23,917 nt of DNA from SYAC01 sp046048055 (lineage in GTDB: Bacteria; Planctomycetota; Phycisphaerae; Phycisphaerales; SM1A02), in assembly GCA_046048055.1 (NCBI GenBank), contig JBJOGW010000041.1:1-23917 (forward strand), in the 5' to 3' direction. Below the pieces are notes generated by a model, which made no database searches, had not been told where the DNA came from, and worked only from the letters and a program-made list of their open reading frames with translations. A program made the position numbers and the translations under genes. Of the stretch, positions 6,657 to 13,821 are shown piece after piece. Each line of letters begins with the position of its first letter. Position 1 is the stretch's first letter.

Positions 6657-7151
6657 ATGAGCGGACGCATCACGCACAGCGAGAAGCAGCTTCAGCCCGA
6701 TCCCCGCTACCAGGACACCACGGTGGCCAAGTTCATCAACTGCCTGATGTACGACGGCAAGAAGGCCACCGCCCAGAAGGTCGTCTATGCGGCGTTCGAC
6801 GCGATCCAGCAGAAATTGGACAAGGAAAAGCCGGAGAACCTGCCGCGCACGGCCATCGAGGTCTTCCAGAAGGCCCTTGAGAACGTGAGGCCGGTGGTCG
6901 AGGTGCGCTCCAAGCGCGTCGGTGGTGCCAACTACCAGGTGCCCATGCAGCTGAACCGCCGCCGTCAGCAGAGCCTCACCTTCCGCTGGATCCTCGAGGC
7001 CACGCGCGACGAGAAGGGCAAGCCCATGCATCTGAAGTTGGCCGGCGAGCTGTACAGCGCCGCCAAGGGCGAGGGCAAGGCGATCCAGACCAAGGAGAAC
7101 ACCCACCGCATGGCCGACGCCAACAAGGCGTTCGCCCACTTCGCGTGGTGA
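6657..7151 (+). CDS. rpsG: Ribosomal protein uS7
   Basis: This 164-residue protein shows PDPRYQD, VAKFINCLMYDGKKATAQKV split over 23-42, the VEVRSKRVGGANYQVPM core and the C-terminal KENTHRMADANKAFAHF, all typical of uS7, which nucleates assembly of the 30S head. The ATG at 6657 has AGGAGG 7 nt upstream. An alternative start at 6606 was rejected because it adds non-homologous residues and bypasses that SD. It is slightly longer than the 156-residue Gram-positive form. fusA does not follow; a strong terminator comes 25 nt after the stop. Confidence 0.98.
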   Translation: MSGRITHSEKQLQPDPRYQDTTVAKFINCLMYDGKKATAQKVVYAAFDAIQQKLDKEKPENLPRTAIEVFQKALENVRPVVEVRSKRVGGANYQVPMQLNRRRQQSLTFRWILEATRDEKGKPMHLKLAGELYSAAKGEGKAIQTKENTHRMADANKAFAHFAW

Positions 7152-7176
7152 TCGGGTCGGGCCCGGAGAACTTGAA

Positions 7177-7208
7177 GCGCCCGCAGGTGTCGGCCTGCGG
7201 GCGTTTCT
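7177..7208 (+). terminator. Rho-independent-like terminator after rpsG
   Basis: CGCCCGCAGG (7178-7187) and CCTGCGGGCG (7194-7203) form a perfect 10-bp stem with a 6-nt loop, followed by TTTCTCC. The T run is short but the stem is very stable, and it lies between rpsG and an unrelated gene. Confidence 0.8.
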
Positions 7209-7230
7209 CCATGATGGCCGGCGCGGGATC

Positions 7231-8274
7231 ATGTCTGGCGTGAGCCAGGTGCATCGTCGGCAGCAACTGCTTCCATGGCTCGGTCCGGAGGGCCAGGCCC
7301 GTCTGGCCGCCTCGCACGCGCTCGTGGCGGGATGCGGTGCGCTCGGGGGCGTGCTGGTGGAGTGGCTGGCCCGGGCGGGCGTGGGCCAGCTCACGCTGGT
7401 GGACCGTGACGTGGTCGAGCCAGGCAACATGCACCGGCAGGTGCTGTTCACCAGTGAGGACGCACGCCGCGGCGTGCCCAAGGCCGAGGCGGCGGCGCGT
7501 CGTGTGCGTGACATCGCCCCGCAGGCTCGCCTGCACGCGTGCGTGGAGCACCTGGGACCGGACAACGCAGCCGATCTGGCGCGCGGCACCGACGTGCTGG
7601 TGGACGGGCTCGACAACATGGAGACCCGGCTGGTCTTGAACGATCTGTCGGTGCGCGAGGCCGTGCCCTATGTGCATGCCGCCGCCGTGGCCATGCAGGC
7701 CCGTTGCATGCCGGTGATGCCGGGCGGGGCCTGCCTTCGATGCCTGCTGCCCGAGGTGCCTGGCCCCGGCGTGCTCGAGACCTGCGACACCGCCGGTGTG
7801 CTGGGGCCGGTGGTGGGCCTGGCTGCGTCGTGGGCGGCGGTGCAGGTGCTCCGACTGCTGGCGGGCCGTGCCGACCTGGTCGACCGTCGACTCTGGAGCA
7901 TGGATCTGGCTGCGGATCGCGTCACGGCCGTCTCGATCCCGCCCGATCCGGACTGTCCCTGCTGCGGCCAGCGGCGATTCGATTTTCTGGAGCGTCAAGG
8001 CGAACGAGTGGTGAACCTGTGCGGACGTGGCGCGGTGCAGGTGCTGCCGCCCAGCGGAAGCGGTCGGGGCGTGGACCTGCGAGCGCTTGCGGCACGCCTG
8101 GCGGCGCATGGCGCGTTTCGCATGGAGGGCGACCGACTGGTCGGCTCGCTGCAGGCTTCGGCGGATGGCCAGCCCCTGGAACTGACGGTGTTCGCCGATG
8201 GACGCGCCATCGTGGGCCGCTGCACGGATCGAGACGTGGCCCGCGGCGTGTACGACCGCTTCATCGGGGGGTAG
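7231..8274 (+). CDS. ThiF/MoeB/HesA-family E1-like adenylyltransferase
   Basis: This 347-residue protein probably adenylates the C-terminal glycine of a ubiquitin-like sulfur carrier (ThiS or MoaD type). The nucleotide-binding GCGALGG (34-40), LTLVDRDVVEPGNMHRQVLF split over 55-73, Lys84 and Asp128 are present. Zinc ligands appear as CLRC (168-171) and CPCC (242-245), and Cys185 in LETCDTAG is a possible acceptor cysteine. After about residue 250 there is an extra domain of about 90 residues with NLCGRGAVQV and ELTVFADGRAIV, similar to the C-terminal domain seen on some MoeB/ThiF proteins. No rhodanese domain is seen. No sulfur-carrier gene is nearby, so ThiF cannot be told from MoeB. It follows the rpsG terminator and has no clear SD. 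Confidence 0.88.
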   Translation: MSGVSQVHRRQQLLPWLGPEGQARLAASHALVAGCGALGGVLVEWLARAGVGQLTLVDRDVVEPGNMHRQVLFTSEDARRGVPKAEAAARRVRDIAPQARLHACVEHLGPDNAADLARGTDVLVDGLDNMETRLVLNDLSVREAVPYVHAAAVAMQARCMPVMPGGACLRCLLPEVPGPGVLETCDTAGVLGPVVGLAASWAAVQVLRLLAGRADLVDRRLWSMDLAADRVTAVSIPPDPDCPCCGQRRFDFLERQGERVVNLCGRGAVQVLPPSGSGRGVDLRALAARLAAHGAFRMEGDRLVGSLQASADGQPLELTVFADGRAIVGRCTDRDVARGVYDRFIGG

Positions 8275-8298
8275 CCGCACGGGCACGCTGGCTCGGGC

Positions 8299-8304
8299 TA
8301 GCAT
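8299..8304 (+). promoter_or_regulatory. Candidate -10 of the DinB-like gene (leaderless type)
   Basis: TAGCAT ends 6 nt before the ATG at 8311. There is no SD in between, and transcription from it would begin at about the start codon. Confidence 0.4.
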
Positions 8305-8310
8305 CCGCGG

Positions 8311-8823
8311 ATGACCCAGACCAGCATCGGATCAATGATCGCCGCAGGACTTCGGATGGCCATCGGCTATGGACAGAAGCTCTGCGAGGATGTTCCGGCG
8401 GACTCGTTCGGCCACATGCCGCCCAAGGGGATGAACTCGGCTCTGTTCAACATGGGCCATCTGGCCATCTACGCCGACAAGGGCCTGGCCCTGATCGGTC
8501 GACAGGACCTGGTTCAGCCGCTCGATGCTGGCTGGGAGGACCTGTTCAAGAATGGCGCACCATGCGTGGAGCAGGATGGTCGGTATCCGGGCAAGGAAGC
8601 GGTCATGCGCCGGTTTGTCGAGCGCTACGGGGTGCTGGCCGACGCGTTGCCCGCCGTGCCGGACAGCGCGTTCCAGCAGCCCAACCCCATGGGGGGCCGC
8701 ATGACCGAGATGCTGCCCACGCTTGGCGCCGCCATGATGTTCATGTGTGGCAGCCACCTGCAGATGCACCTGGGCCAGGTCAGTTCGTGGCGGCGCGCCA
8801 TGGGGCTGGGAAGCGCCATGTGA
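8311..8823 (+). CDS. DinB-family four-helix metal-binding protein
   Basis: This is a 170-residue helical protein. His50 in FNMGHLAIY and the pair His149 and His153 in SHLQMHLGQ match the three metal-ligand histidines of the DinB/YfiT-like four-helix bundle. The family includes damage-inducible proteins and thiol-dependent transferases; the substrate cannot be told here. It is unrelated to DNA polymerase IV, which shares the name dinB. It is alone between the ThiF-like gene (36-nt gap) and a convergent rmuC (15-nt gap). A TAGCAT hexamer directly before the ATG suggests its own leaderless transcript. Confidence 0.75.
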   Translation: MTQTSIGSMIAAGLRMAIGYGQKLCEDVPADSFGHMPPKGMNSALFNMGHLAIYADKGLALIGRQDLVQPLDAGWEDLFKNGAPCVEQDGRYPGKEAVMRRFVERYGVLADALPAVPDSAFQQPNPMGGRMTEMLPTLGAAMMFMCGSHLQMHLGQVSSWRRAMGLGSAM

Positions 8824-8838
8824 GCCAGGTGGCGCCGT

Positions 8839-10173
8839 TCAGTCGCCTGGATCATCGGCCTCGTCGACGGAGCCCTCCTCCTCGGAGAGGGGAAGCATGG
8901 CCTGCATCTGGAGTTCCTCGGCGGCTTCGATGCCCTTGAGCTTGCCGTCCATGAGACGCGTGCGCTTGACGGTGCGAGCGATCGCGGTTCGGGACTCCTC
9001 GAGCTTGCGCTCCACCTTGGCCAGTTCCTCGCCGAAGGACTGGAACTGCTTGCGCACCACGGACAGCAGCCGCCCGATCTCGGCGCTCTGCCGCTGCACA
9101 GCCAGCGTGCGAAAGCCCATCTTGAGCGCGTTCAGGTATGCGGCCAGCGTGGTGGGGCTGCACAGCGTGACCTTGCACTCCGACTGCACGCGCTCGATGA
9201 ACCCCGGCTCGCGGACCACTTCGGCAAAGAGGCTCTCCAGAGGCAGGTAGAGGATGGCGAAGTCGGTTGTGCGGGGCGGGGCCACATACTTGTCGCGGAT
9301 GTCGCGGGCGAAACCCAGCACCGACGTGAGCAGCTGACGCCGCTCGATCTCGGCCGCCTCCAGTTCGCCTCGCTCATGATGATGGATGAGGCGCTCGTAG
9401 GACTCGCTCGGGAACTTGGCGTCGATCGGCAGCCACACCGGCTCGCCCTCGCCGTCCTCGCCACGGTTGGGCAGGCGCACGGCGAACTCCACCGCGTCGG
9501 CGCGGCGGGCGTTGGGCCGGAAGTTGCACTCAAACTGGCTCGGGTGCAGGAACTCCTCCAGCAGGGCCTTGAGCATGACCTCGCCGAACACGCCACGGGT
9601 CTTCACGCCGGCCAGGGTGCGCTGCAGATCGGTCACGCCCGAGGCAAGCGTCTGCACCTGGCCGAGCTGCTGGTGGACCTGCTCCAGCCGCTCACTGACC
9701 TGCTTGATGACCTCGCCCAGCCGCGTCTGCAGCGTCTCGTTCAGCTTCTGGTCCACCGTGCCGCGGATCTGCTCAAGCCGCTTCTCGTTGTCGGCACGAA
9801 TCTCGTCCAGCTTCTTCTGCGTGAGTTCGCGCACCTCGCCGATCTGCCGCTGCGTGAGGGCCTGCATCTCGGACAGTCGCCGTAACGTGTTCTCGAGGGC
9901 CTGGTGCAGGCGCGTGTCCACCGCAGCACGAAGGGCCTCGGCCGCCTCGCGATGGTCCTTTCGGAGCTCGCCGGCCATCTGCAGGATCGACTCGCGCGAA
10001 GCGGACTCCGAGCGTCGGACGGCCTCGGTGAGCCTGGCCTCGGACTGCCTGGACTCCTCGGCCTGCCGCTGCGCAGCCTCGGCGGTGTCCGTGGTGCCGG
10101 GTCGGGATCGCAGCATGATCGCCACCACGCCGGCCACCGCGAGCAGGCTCAGGATGATCTGGAGCAGGTCCAT
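8839..10173 (-). CDS. rmuC: RmuC-family DNA recombination protein
   Basis: This 444-residue protein has an N-terminal membrane segment (about 3-21, LLQIILSLLAVAGVVAIM). A long charged coiled coil (about 28-200) rich in Glu, Arg and Gln follows, then the RmuC domain. RmuC hallmarks include RTLAGVKTRGVFGEVML, LPIDAKFPSESYERL and DFAILYLPLESLFAEV, with the conserved Asp/Lys of a PD-(D/E)XK-like nuclease fold. RmuC limits inversions at short inverted repeats in E. coli; its mechanism is not fully established. The ATG at 10173 is preferred over one 14 codons upstream because the extension is non-hydrophobic. The acidic C terminus (EEEGSVDEADDPGD) is not typical. A CATACT hexamer lies 9 nt upstream. 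Confidence 0.93.
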   Translation of the reverse strand: MDLLQIILSLLAVAGVVAIMLRSRPGTTDTAEAAQRQAEESRQSEARLTEAVRRSESASRESILQMAGELRKDHREAAEALRAAVDTRLHQALENTLRRLSEMQALTQRQIGEVRELTQKKLDEIRADNEKRLEQIRGTVDQKLNETLQTRLGEVIKQVSERLEQVHQQLGQVQTLASGVTDLQRTLAGVKTRGVFGEVMLKALLEEFLHPSQFECNFRPNARRADAVEFAVRLPNRGEDGEGEPVWLPIDAKFPSESYERLIHHHERGELEAAEIERRQLLTSVLGFARDIRDKYVAPPRTTDFAILYLPLESLFAEVVREPGFIERVQSECKVTLCSPTTLAAYLNALKMGFRTLAVQRQSAEIGRLLSVVRKQFQSFGEELAKVERKLEESRTAIARTVKRTRLMDGKLKGIEAAEELQMQAMLPLSEEEGSVDEADDPGD

Positions 10174-10182
10174 CACGACTGG

Positions 10183-10188
10183 AGTATG
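10183..10188 (-). promoter_or_regulatory. Candidate -10 of rmuC (leaderless type)
   Basis: On the minus strand CATACT ends 9 nt before the rmuC ATG, with no SD between. It matches four of six TATAAT positions. Confidence 0.3.
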
Positions 10189-10279
10189 CACGCGAAGGCG
10201 AACGGACGCGGCCACGTCATCTGGCTGGCCATCATGGCCGCCACGTTCGGACGCAGTCCGGACACAGCCCGGTCCCGCC

Positions 10280-10285
10280 TACCCT
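10280..10285 (+). promoter_or_regulatory. Candidate -10 of the MBL-fold gene (leaderless type)
   Basis: TACCCT ends 8 nt before the ATG at 10294. No SD is seen. Confidence 0.4.
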
Positions 10286-10293
10286 GCACCGCC

Positions 10294-11214
10294 ATGGAAT
10301 CGGAGGCCCTGGGCATCCACCCCATCGATGTTGGCTATCTGGGCCTTCCCGAAGCGGCTCTCGCCTTCCTGGTCCGGGTGCCGCAGGGCGCGCTGCTGGT
10401 GGAGTGCGGGCCGGCGGCCACGCGAGCGACGCTGGAGGCCGGGTTGGAACGCCACCACGTCCCGATGGACCGCGTGCAGCACCTGTTGCTGACCCACATC
10501 CATCTCGACCATGCCGGTGCCTCGGGTCATCTGGCCGCAGCGGGTGCCCACGTGCACGTGCACCCTTTCGGCGTTCGCCACCTGGTCGATCCGGGCAAGC
10601 TGATCGCCAGCAGCCGACGCGTGCACGGTGCCGCCTACGACCGCTTCTACGGGGATCCGCGACCGATCTTGCCCGATCGCATCGTGCCGGCTCAGGATGG
10701 CGTGACCATATCGATCCTGGGCGCACACGCCACGCCCCTCTTCACACCCGGGCATGCGCGGCACCACGTGGTCTGGATGCTTCACGACGGCGCGCGAACG
10801 CACGCGTTCATGGGTGACCTTGCGGGCATCCGCGTGCCGCAGAGCGAGTGGATCGCCGTGCCCACGCCGCCGCCGGAGTACGAACCCGATGCATGGCTCG
10901 CCAGCCTCGATCGGGTTCTGGCGGCCCGGCCCACCGACCTGTGGCTCACCCACGGGGGTCACGTGGCCAACTCGGCACCAGACAGCGAACGGTTTCTTCG
11001 GCGGGCTCGGGACCGCGTGGCGCAGGAGGGCGAACGCCTTCGGCAGGTCGTGGCCATGCCCGAGTCGGAGGCCCTGCCTGCCTACGGCGCCTGGGTCCGC
11101 GAGCAGGCACGCACCGGGGGCGTGCCGACCGGGCAGATCGCGTGCTTCCTGGACGAGGGATTCCTGCGCATGAACCTGGGCGGCGCCCGCCGGGCGTTTG
11201 CGACACCGGCGTGA
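10294..11214 (+). CDS. Metallo-beta-lactamase-fold hydrolase
   Basis: This 306-residue protein contains THIHLDHAG (His68, His70, Asp72, His73), TPGHARHH (His154), FMGDLAG (Asp175) and THGGH (about 220-223), a full dinuclear metal site of the MBL superfamily. The sequence resembles the general glyoxalase II-like/flavin-independent hydrolase group rather than a true beta-lactamase. No signal peptide is seen, so it is probably cytoplasmic; the substrate is unknown. The ATG at 10294 is chosen because the longer open frame upstream overlaps divergent rmuC and is not family-like. It is convergent with the FG-GAP gene, leaving 6 nt between stops. Confidence 0.88.
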   Translation: MESEALGIHPIDVGYLGLPEAALAFLVRVPQGALLVECGPAATRATLEAGLERHHVPMDRVQHLLLTHIHLDHAGASGHLAAAGAHVHVHPFGVRHLVDPGKLIASSRRVHGAAYDRFYGDPRPILPDRIVPAQDGVTISILGAHATPLFTPGHARHHVVWMLHDGARTHAFMGDLAGIRVPQSEWIAVPTPPPEYEPDAWLASLDRVLAARPTDLWLTHGGHVANSAPDSERFLRRARDRVAQEGERLRQVVAMPESEALPAYGAWVREQARTGGVPTGQIACFLDEGFLRMNLGGARRAFATPA

Positions 11215-11220
11215 GCCTGC

Positions 11221-13650
11221 CTAGCGCAGCGTCACGTCCACCACGCGTGCGCCGCCGATGTCCGCGATGACACGACTCTTGAGCACCTTGACCACACCGC
11301 CCTGAAAGTGCATGGAGAGCACGATCAGGCGACCGCTGCCGCCCTCGCTCACCAGCAGGTCGTCGCAGCCGTTGTTGTCCCAGTCGCGCACGGCCTCCAC
11401 CTTCCACTTGCCGCCATCCAGGCCGGTGTCGCGGGCGCTGATCAGGTTGCCCTGCCGGTCCATGCGCCAGATCGCGATCGCGTCGTCGGATGGATCGCGG
11501 CAGACCATGTCCAGGTTGCCGTCACCATCCACATCGCCGATGCCCTCGATGCGGGTGGAGGGAGACGGCGACGGAGCGTCCCGGATGGTGATGTCGCCCG
11601 TGAGGGGGTCACGCTCCACCCGACGAACCGTGCCCGAGGGGCCGTGACGGATGAGCATTCCGAAGTCCAGGGCGTGCGGCACCACGCTCCATCCGCCGCC
11701 GGGCATGTTGAAGGAGAACTCGGTGGTGGGTTCGCCGTCCCGCATGCGCAGCACGCGGATCTGCCGCTGGTCCGCCGCGCGGGTGACGATGTCCTGCACG
11801 CCGTCACCGTCGAAGTCCATCGCGGCCACCACCCGCTCGCCGGCATCCAGGGCCCGCAACTGCTTCTTGGCCAGGAAGGCGGTTCCATCGCGCAGCCAGG
11901 TGCGGATCTTGCCGTCGCCGTCGCGCCACACCAGGTCGCCGCTGGCATCGCCGTTCACGTCGCCGGTCACTTCCAGGTTCCAGTTGCTCGGGTAGGTGGC
12001 CAGCACCTGCACCTGCGGGCCCTCGAAGCGCTGGATGCCGTCGGTCTGCAGCCCCACGATCGATCGCTCCGCGCCCGTGTCGATCACGATGGTGTCGGTC
12101 ACGCGGCCGAACCCCGCGGCAAGCGGGGGAAGTTGCTTGGGTGCACGGGGCCGACCGCCGCTGCCGGGGTTGGAGCCGATCTCGCCACCGCCACCGAGCG
12201 GATCCTCATCGCCACCGGATCCACCGCCACCAGTGCCTCCGCCGCCGGTGCCATTGCCCCCGGAGCCACCGCTATCGGTACCACCGCCGCCAGCAACATC
12301 ATCTCCGGTGCTGCCGCCAACGGTGCCCCCGAAGGGTCCCGATCCACCGCCACTTCCGCCCGAGTCGCCCTCTTCGTCCACGCTGGATCCCGACGTGTCG
12401 TCGCGCCACACCATGGGGAAGGCGCCGCCGATGGACCCGCGCGGCAGATCGCTCGAAAGCAACGCCTCACGGCCAAGAGCCGAGACTGCCACCACCTTGC
12501 CCGCGAACTGCCCACGGATGGCGGTCGCGGCCCAGAGATCGGTCGACATGCGGGCCCAGCCGCCCGAGTTCCGCTGATACGCGATGGCCACGCCGGAGTC
12601 GGCCTGCGGCAGGTCGTATCCAGGAACACCCACGATCACCAGGGGCAGGTTGCCGGGACCGGTTGCCGTGGCGGCCAACGCGTACCCGAAGTTGTCGCCG
12701 CTCCGACCCGTTGGCAGCGAGATCTCGGCCCCGATGGTCCATGCTGTCTCGGTCCGCTCGAAGATGGTGATGGCACCGGTCTTGGACAGGCCGGATGTGC
12801 CTCGTGTGGGCGCTCCGACCGCCGCGAAGGTGCCGCCACTGGCCACCGCGGAGCCGAACCCATCACCGGGGGTCTGCACCGAGGAGGAGAGCGTTCCGTC
12901 ATGCGTCCAGACCCCGTTCACCCGGCGGAACGCGTCGGCCCGCGCGGCGCGCGGCATGCCACTCACGATGAGTCCGCCCTGGACGGAGACGGTGGTGCCC
13001 AGTTGCTGCGCGGCTACCGGATTGGGGCTGGCCAGCTTGGCCACCTGGCTCCAGTCCCCGTCGACGAATTCGAACACGTAGATCGCGCCGTGACTGGCAT
13101 CTCCGTCGTTGGGTCGGCCCACCGCGATCACCGGTGGCGCATCGGCCGGGATGTCCATGCTCAGCGACCAGGCGAACAGCGCCGGCTTGGAAGGCTGTGG
13201 ATCCTGCGGTTCCAGCATTCGGGTCTGCGTCCAGGTGTCGTTGCCATCACGGGTGAAGACGAAAGCCCGGCCCGCGAAGGAGTTGCTGCCCCAGGAACCC
13301 ACCACCAGCGTGTTGCCGCGCAACGCCACGGCACAACCGAAGATCTGGAAGACCAGCGGCGAGCGGGTGAAGAGCGTCTGCTTGAACTCCCACGCGTCGC
13401 CGTTGCGCTTGAACATGTGCACCGATCCGGTGGCCCGCGCGATGCCCACCGTGGACTCGCTGGCACCCACCGCCATCCAGTCACCATCCACGGCGGCCGA
13501 GATGCCGAACTTCTCGTTGAGCAGCGGGGGCGTGGCGTTGACCTTGCCTTGCGACGTCCAGCCTGCGGTGGCGGGTGCGGCGATCAGGATCAGGCACGCC
13601 GCGGCCAGCAGCGTGCGCAGGATGGAGTGGACTCGACTCACGACGTACAT
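11221..13650 (-). CDS. Exported FG-GAP/VCBS double beta-propeller protein
   Basis: This is an 809-residue secreted protein. A signal peptide (1-29, ending APATA) precedes about seven FG-GAP_2-like blades (about 45-415) of the type FGCAVALRGNTLVVG and FGSAVASGGTFAAVG. A Gly/Ser/Asp linker (about 420-505) leads to a second propeller of VCBS/integrin-like blades. Four of these carry calcium-loop motifs: DVNGDASGD (564), DFDGDGVQD (612), DVDGDGNLD (706) and DWDNNGCDD (756). One blade (near 660) has lost the Asp motif. Such proteins act outside the cytoplasm, often in adhesion or surface binding; no enzyme motif is visible. No sorting signal or dockerin is present. It is divergent from the EF-hand gene across 171 bp and paralogous to the gene at 18576-19970. 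The ATG at 13650 lacks a clear SD. Confidence 0.85.
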   Translation of the reverse strand: MYVVSRVHSILRTLLAAACLILIAAPATAGWTSQGKVNATPPLLNEKFGISAAVDGDWMAVGASESTVGIARATGSVHMFKRNGDAWEFKQTLFTRSPLVFQIFGCAVALRGNTLVVGSWGSNSFAGRAFVFTRDGNDTWTQTRMLEPQDPQPSKPALFAWSLSMDIPADAPPVIAVGRPNDGDASHGAIYVFEFVDGDWSQVAKLASPNPVAAQQLGTTVSVQGGLIVSGMPRAARADAFRRVNGVWTHDGTLSSSVQTPGDGFGSAVASGGTFAAVGAPTRGTSGLSKTGAITIFERTETAWTIGAEISLPTGRSGDNFGYALAATATGPGNLPLVIVGVPGYDLPQADSGVAIAYQRNSGGWARMSTDLWAATAIRGQFAGKVVAVSALGREALLSSDLPRGSIGGAFPMVWRDDTSGSSVDEEGDSGGSGGGSGPFGGTVGGSTGDDVAGGGGTDSGGSGGNGTGGGGTGGGGSGGDEDPLGGGGEIGSNPGSGGRPRAPKQLPPLAAGFGRVTDTIVIDTGAERSIVGLQTDGIQRFEGPQVQVLATYPSNWNLEVTGDVNGDASGDLVWRDGDGKIRTWLRDGTAFLAKKQLRALDAGERVVAAMDFDGDGVQDIVTRAADQRQIRVLRMRDGEPTTEFSFNMPGGGWSVVPHALDFGMLIRHGPSGTVRRVERDPLTGDITIRDAPSPSPSTRIEGIGDVDGDGNLDMVCRDPSDDAIAIWRMDRQGNLISARDTGLDGGKWKVEAVRDWDNNGCDDLLVSEGGSGRLIVLSMHFQGGVVKVLKSRVIADIGGARVVDVTLR
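12151..12363 (-). repeat. Gly/Ser linker-encoding low-complexity tract
   Basis: Imperfect GGT/GGC/GGA-rich repeats encode GGSGG, GTGGGGTGGGG and similar runs between the two propellers of the FG-GAP protein. The unit is irregular and in frame, so it is a protein linker and not a CRISPR array. Confidence 0.85.
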
Positions 13651-13740
13651 GATGGGATCCGGCTGGGCGTGCTGAAAGGCTGCGTGCTCCGATACAGATT
13701 CGGATGGAAGGGCAGTCAGGTGAACCGCGATCGGAGGCGA

Positions 13741-13768
13741 TTGTTGCTGAGTGATGCTTGTTTATCGG
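13741..13768 (+). promoter_or_regulatory. Weak candidate promoter for the EF-hand protein gene
   Basis: TTGTTG (13741-13746), a 16-nt spacer and TATCGG (13763-13768) lie in the 171-bp divergent region. This would give a leader of about 46 nt. The match is modest. Confidence 0.25.
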
Positions 13769-13821
13769 ACAATCCGCCGGATTGCTGCATCCGATCTCAT
13801 TCGATTCAATAACTCTGTCCC

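Noticed and set aside
7231..8274. Part of a ubiquitin-like (Bil/CBASS-type) defence operon because of the E1-like enzyme
   Set aside because: No ubiquitin-like, E2-like, JAB protease or cyclase gene is adjacent; neighbours are ribosomal and DinB-fold genes. A ThiF/MoeB role is more likely.
8311..8823. DNA polymerase IV, from the shared name DinB
   Set aside because: The protein is 170 residues with a three-histidine four-helix pattern, not a Y-family polymerase.
12151..12363. Repetitive tract that might be a CRISPR or tandem-repeat locus
   Set aside because: Units are irregular, in frame and encode a Gly/Ser linker; there are no spacers of constant length.
11308..13812. Long plus-strand open frame antisense to the FG-GAP/VCBS gene
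   Set aside because: The minus strand encodes clear propeller repeats and a signal peptide, and the plus frame has no recognisable domain.
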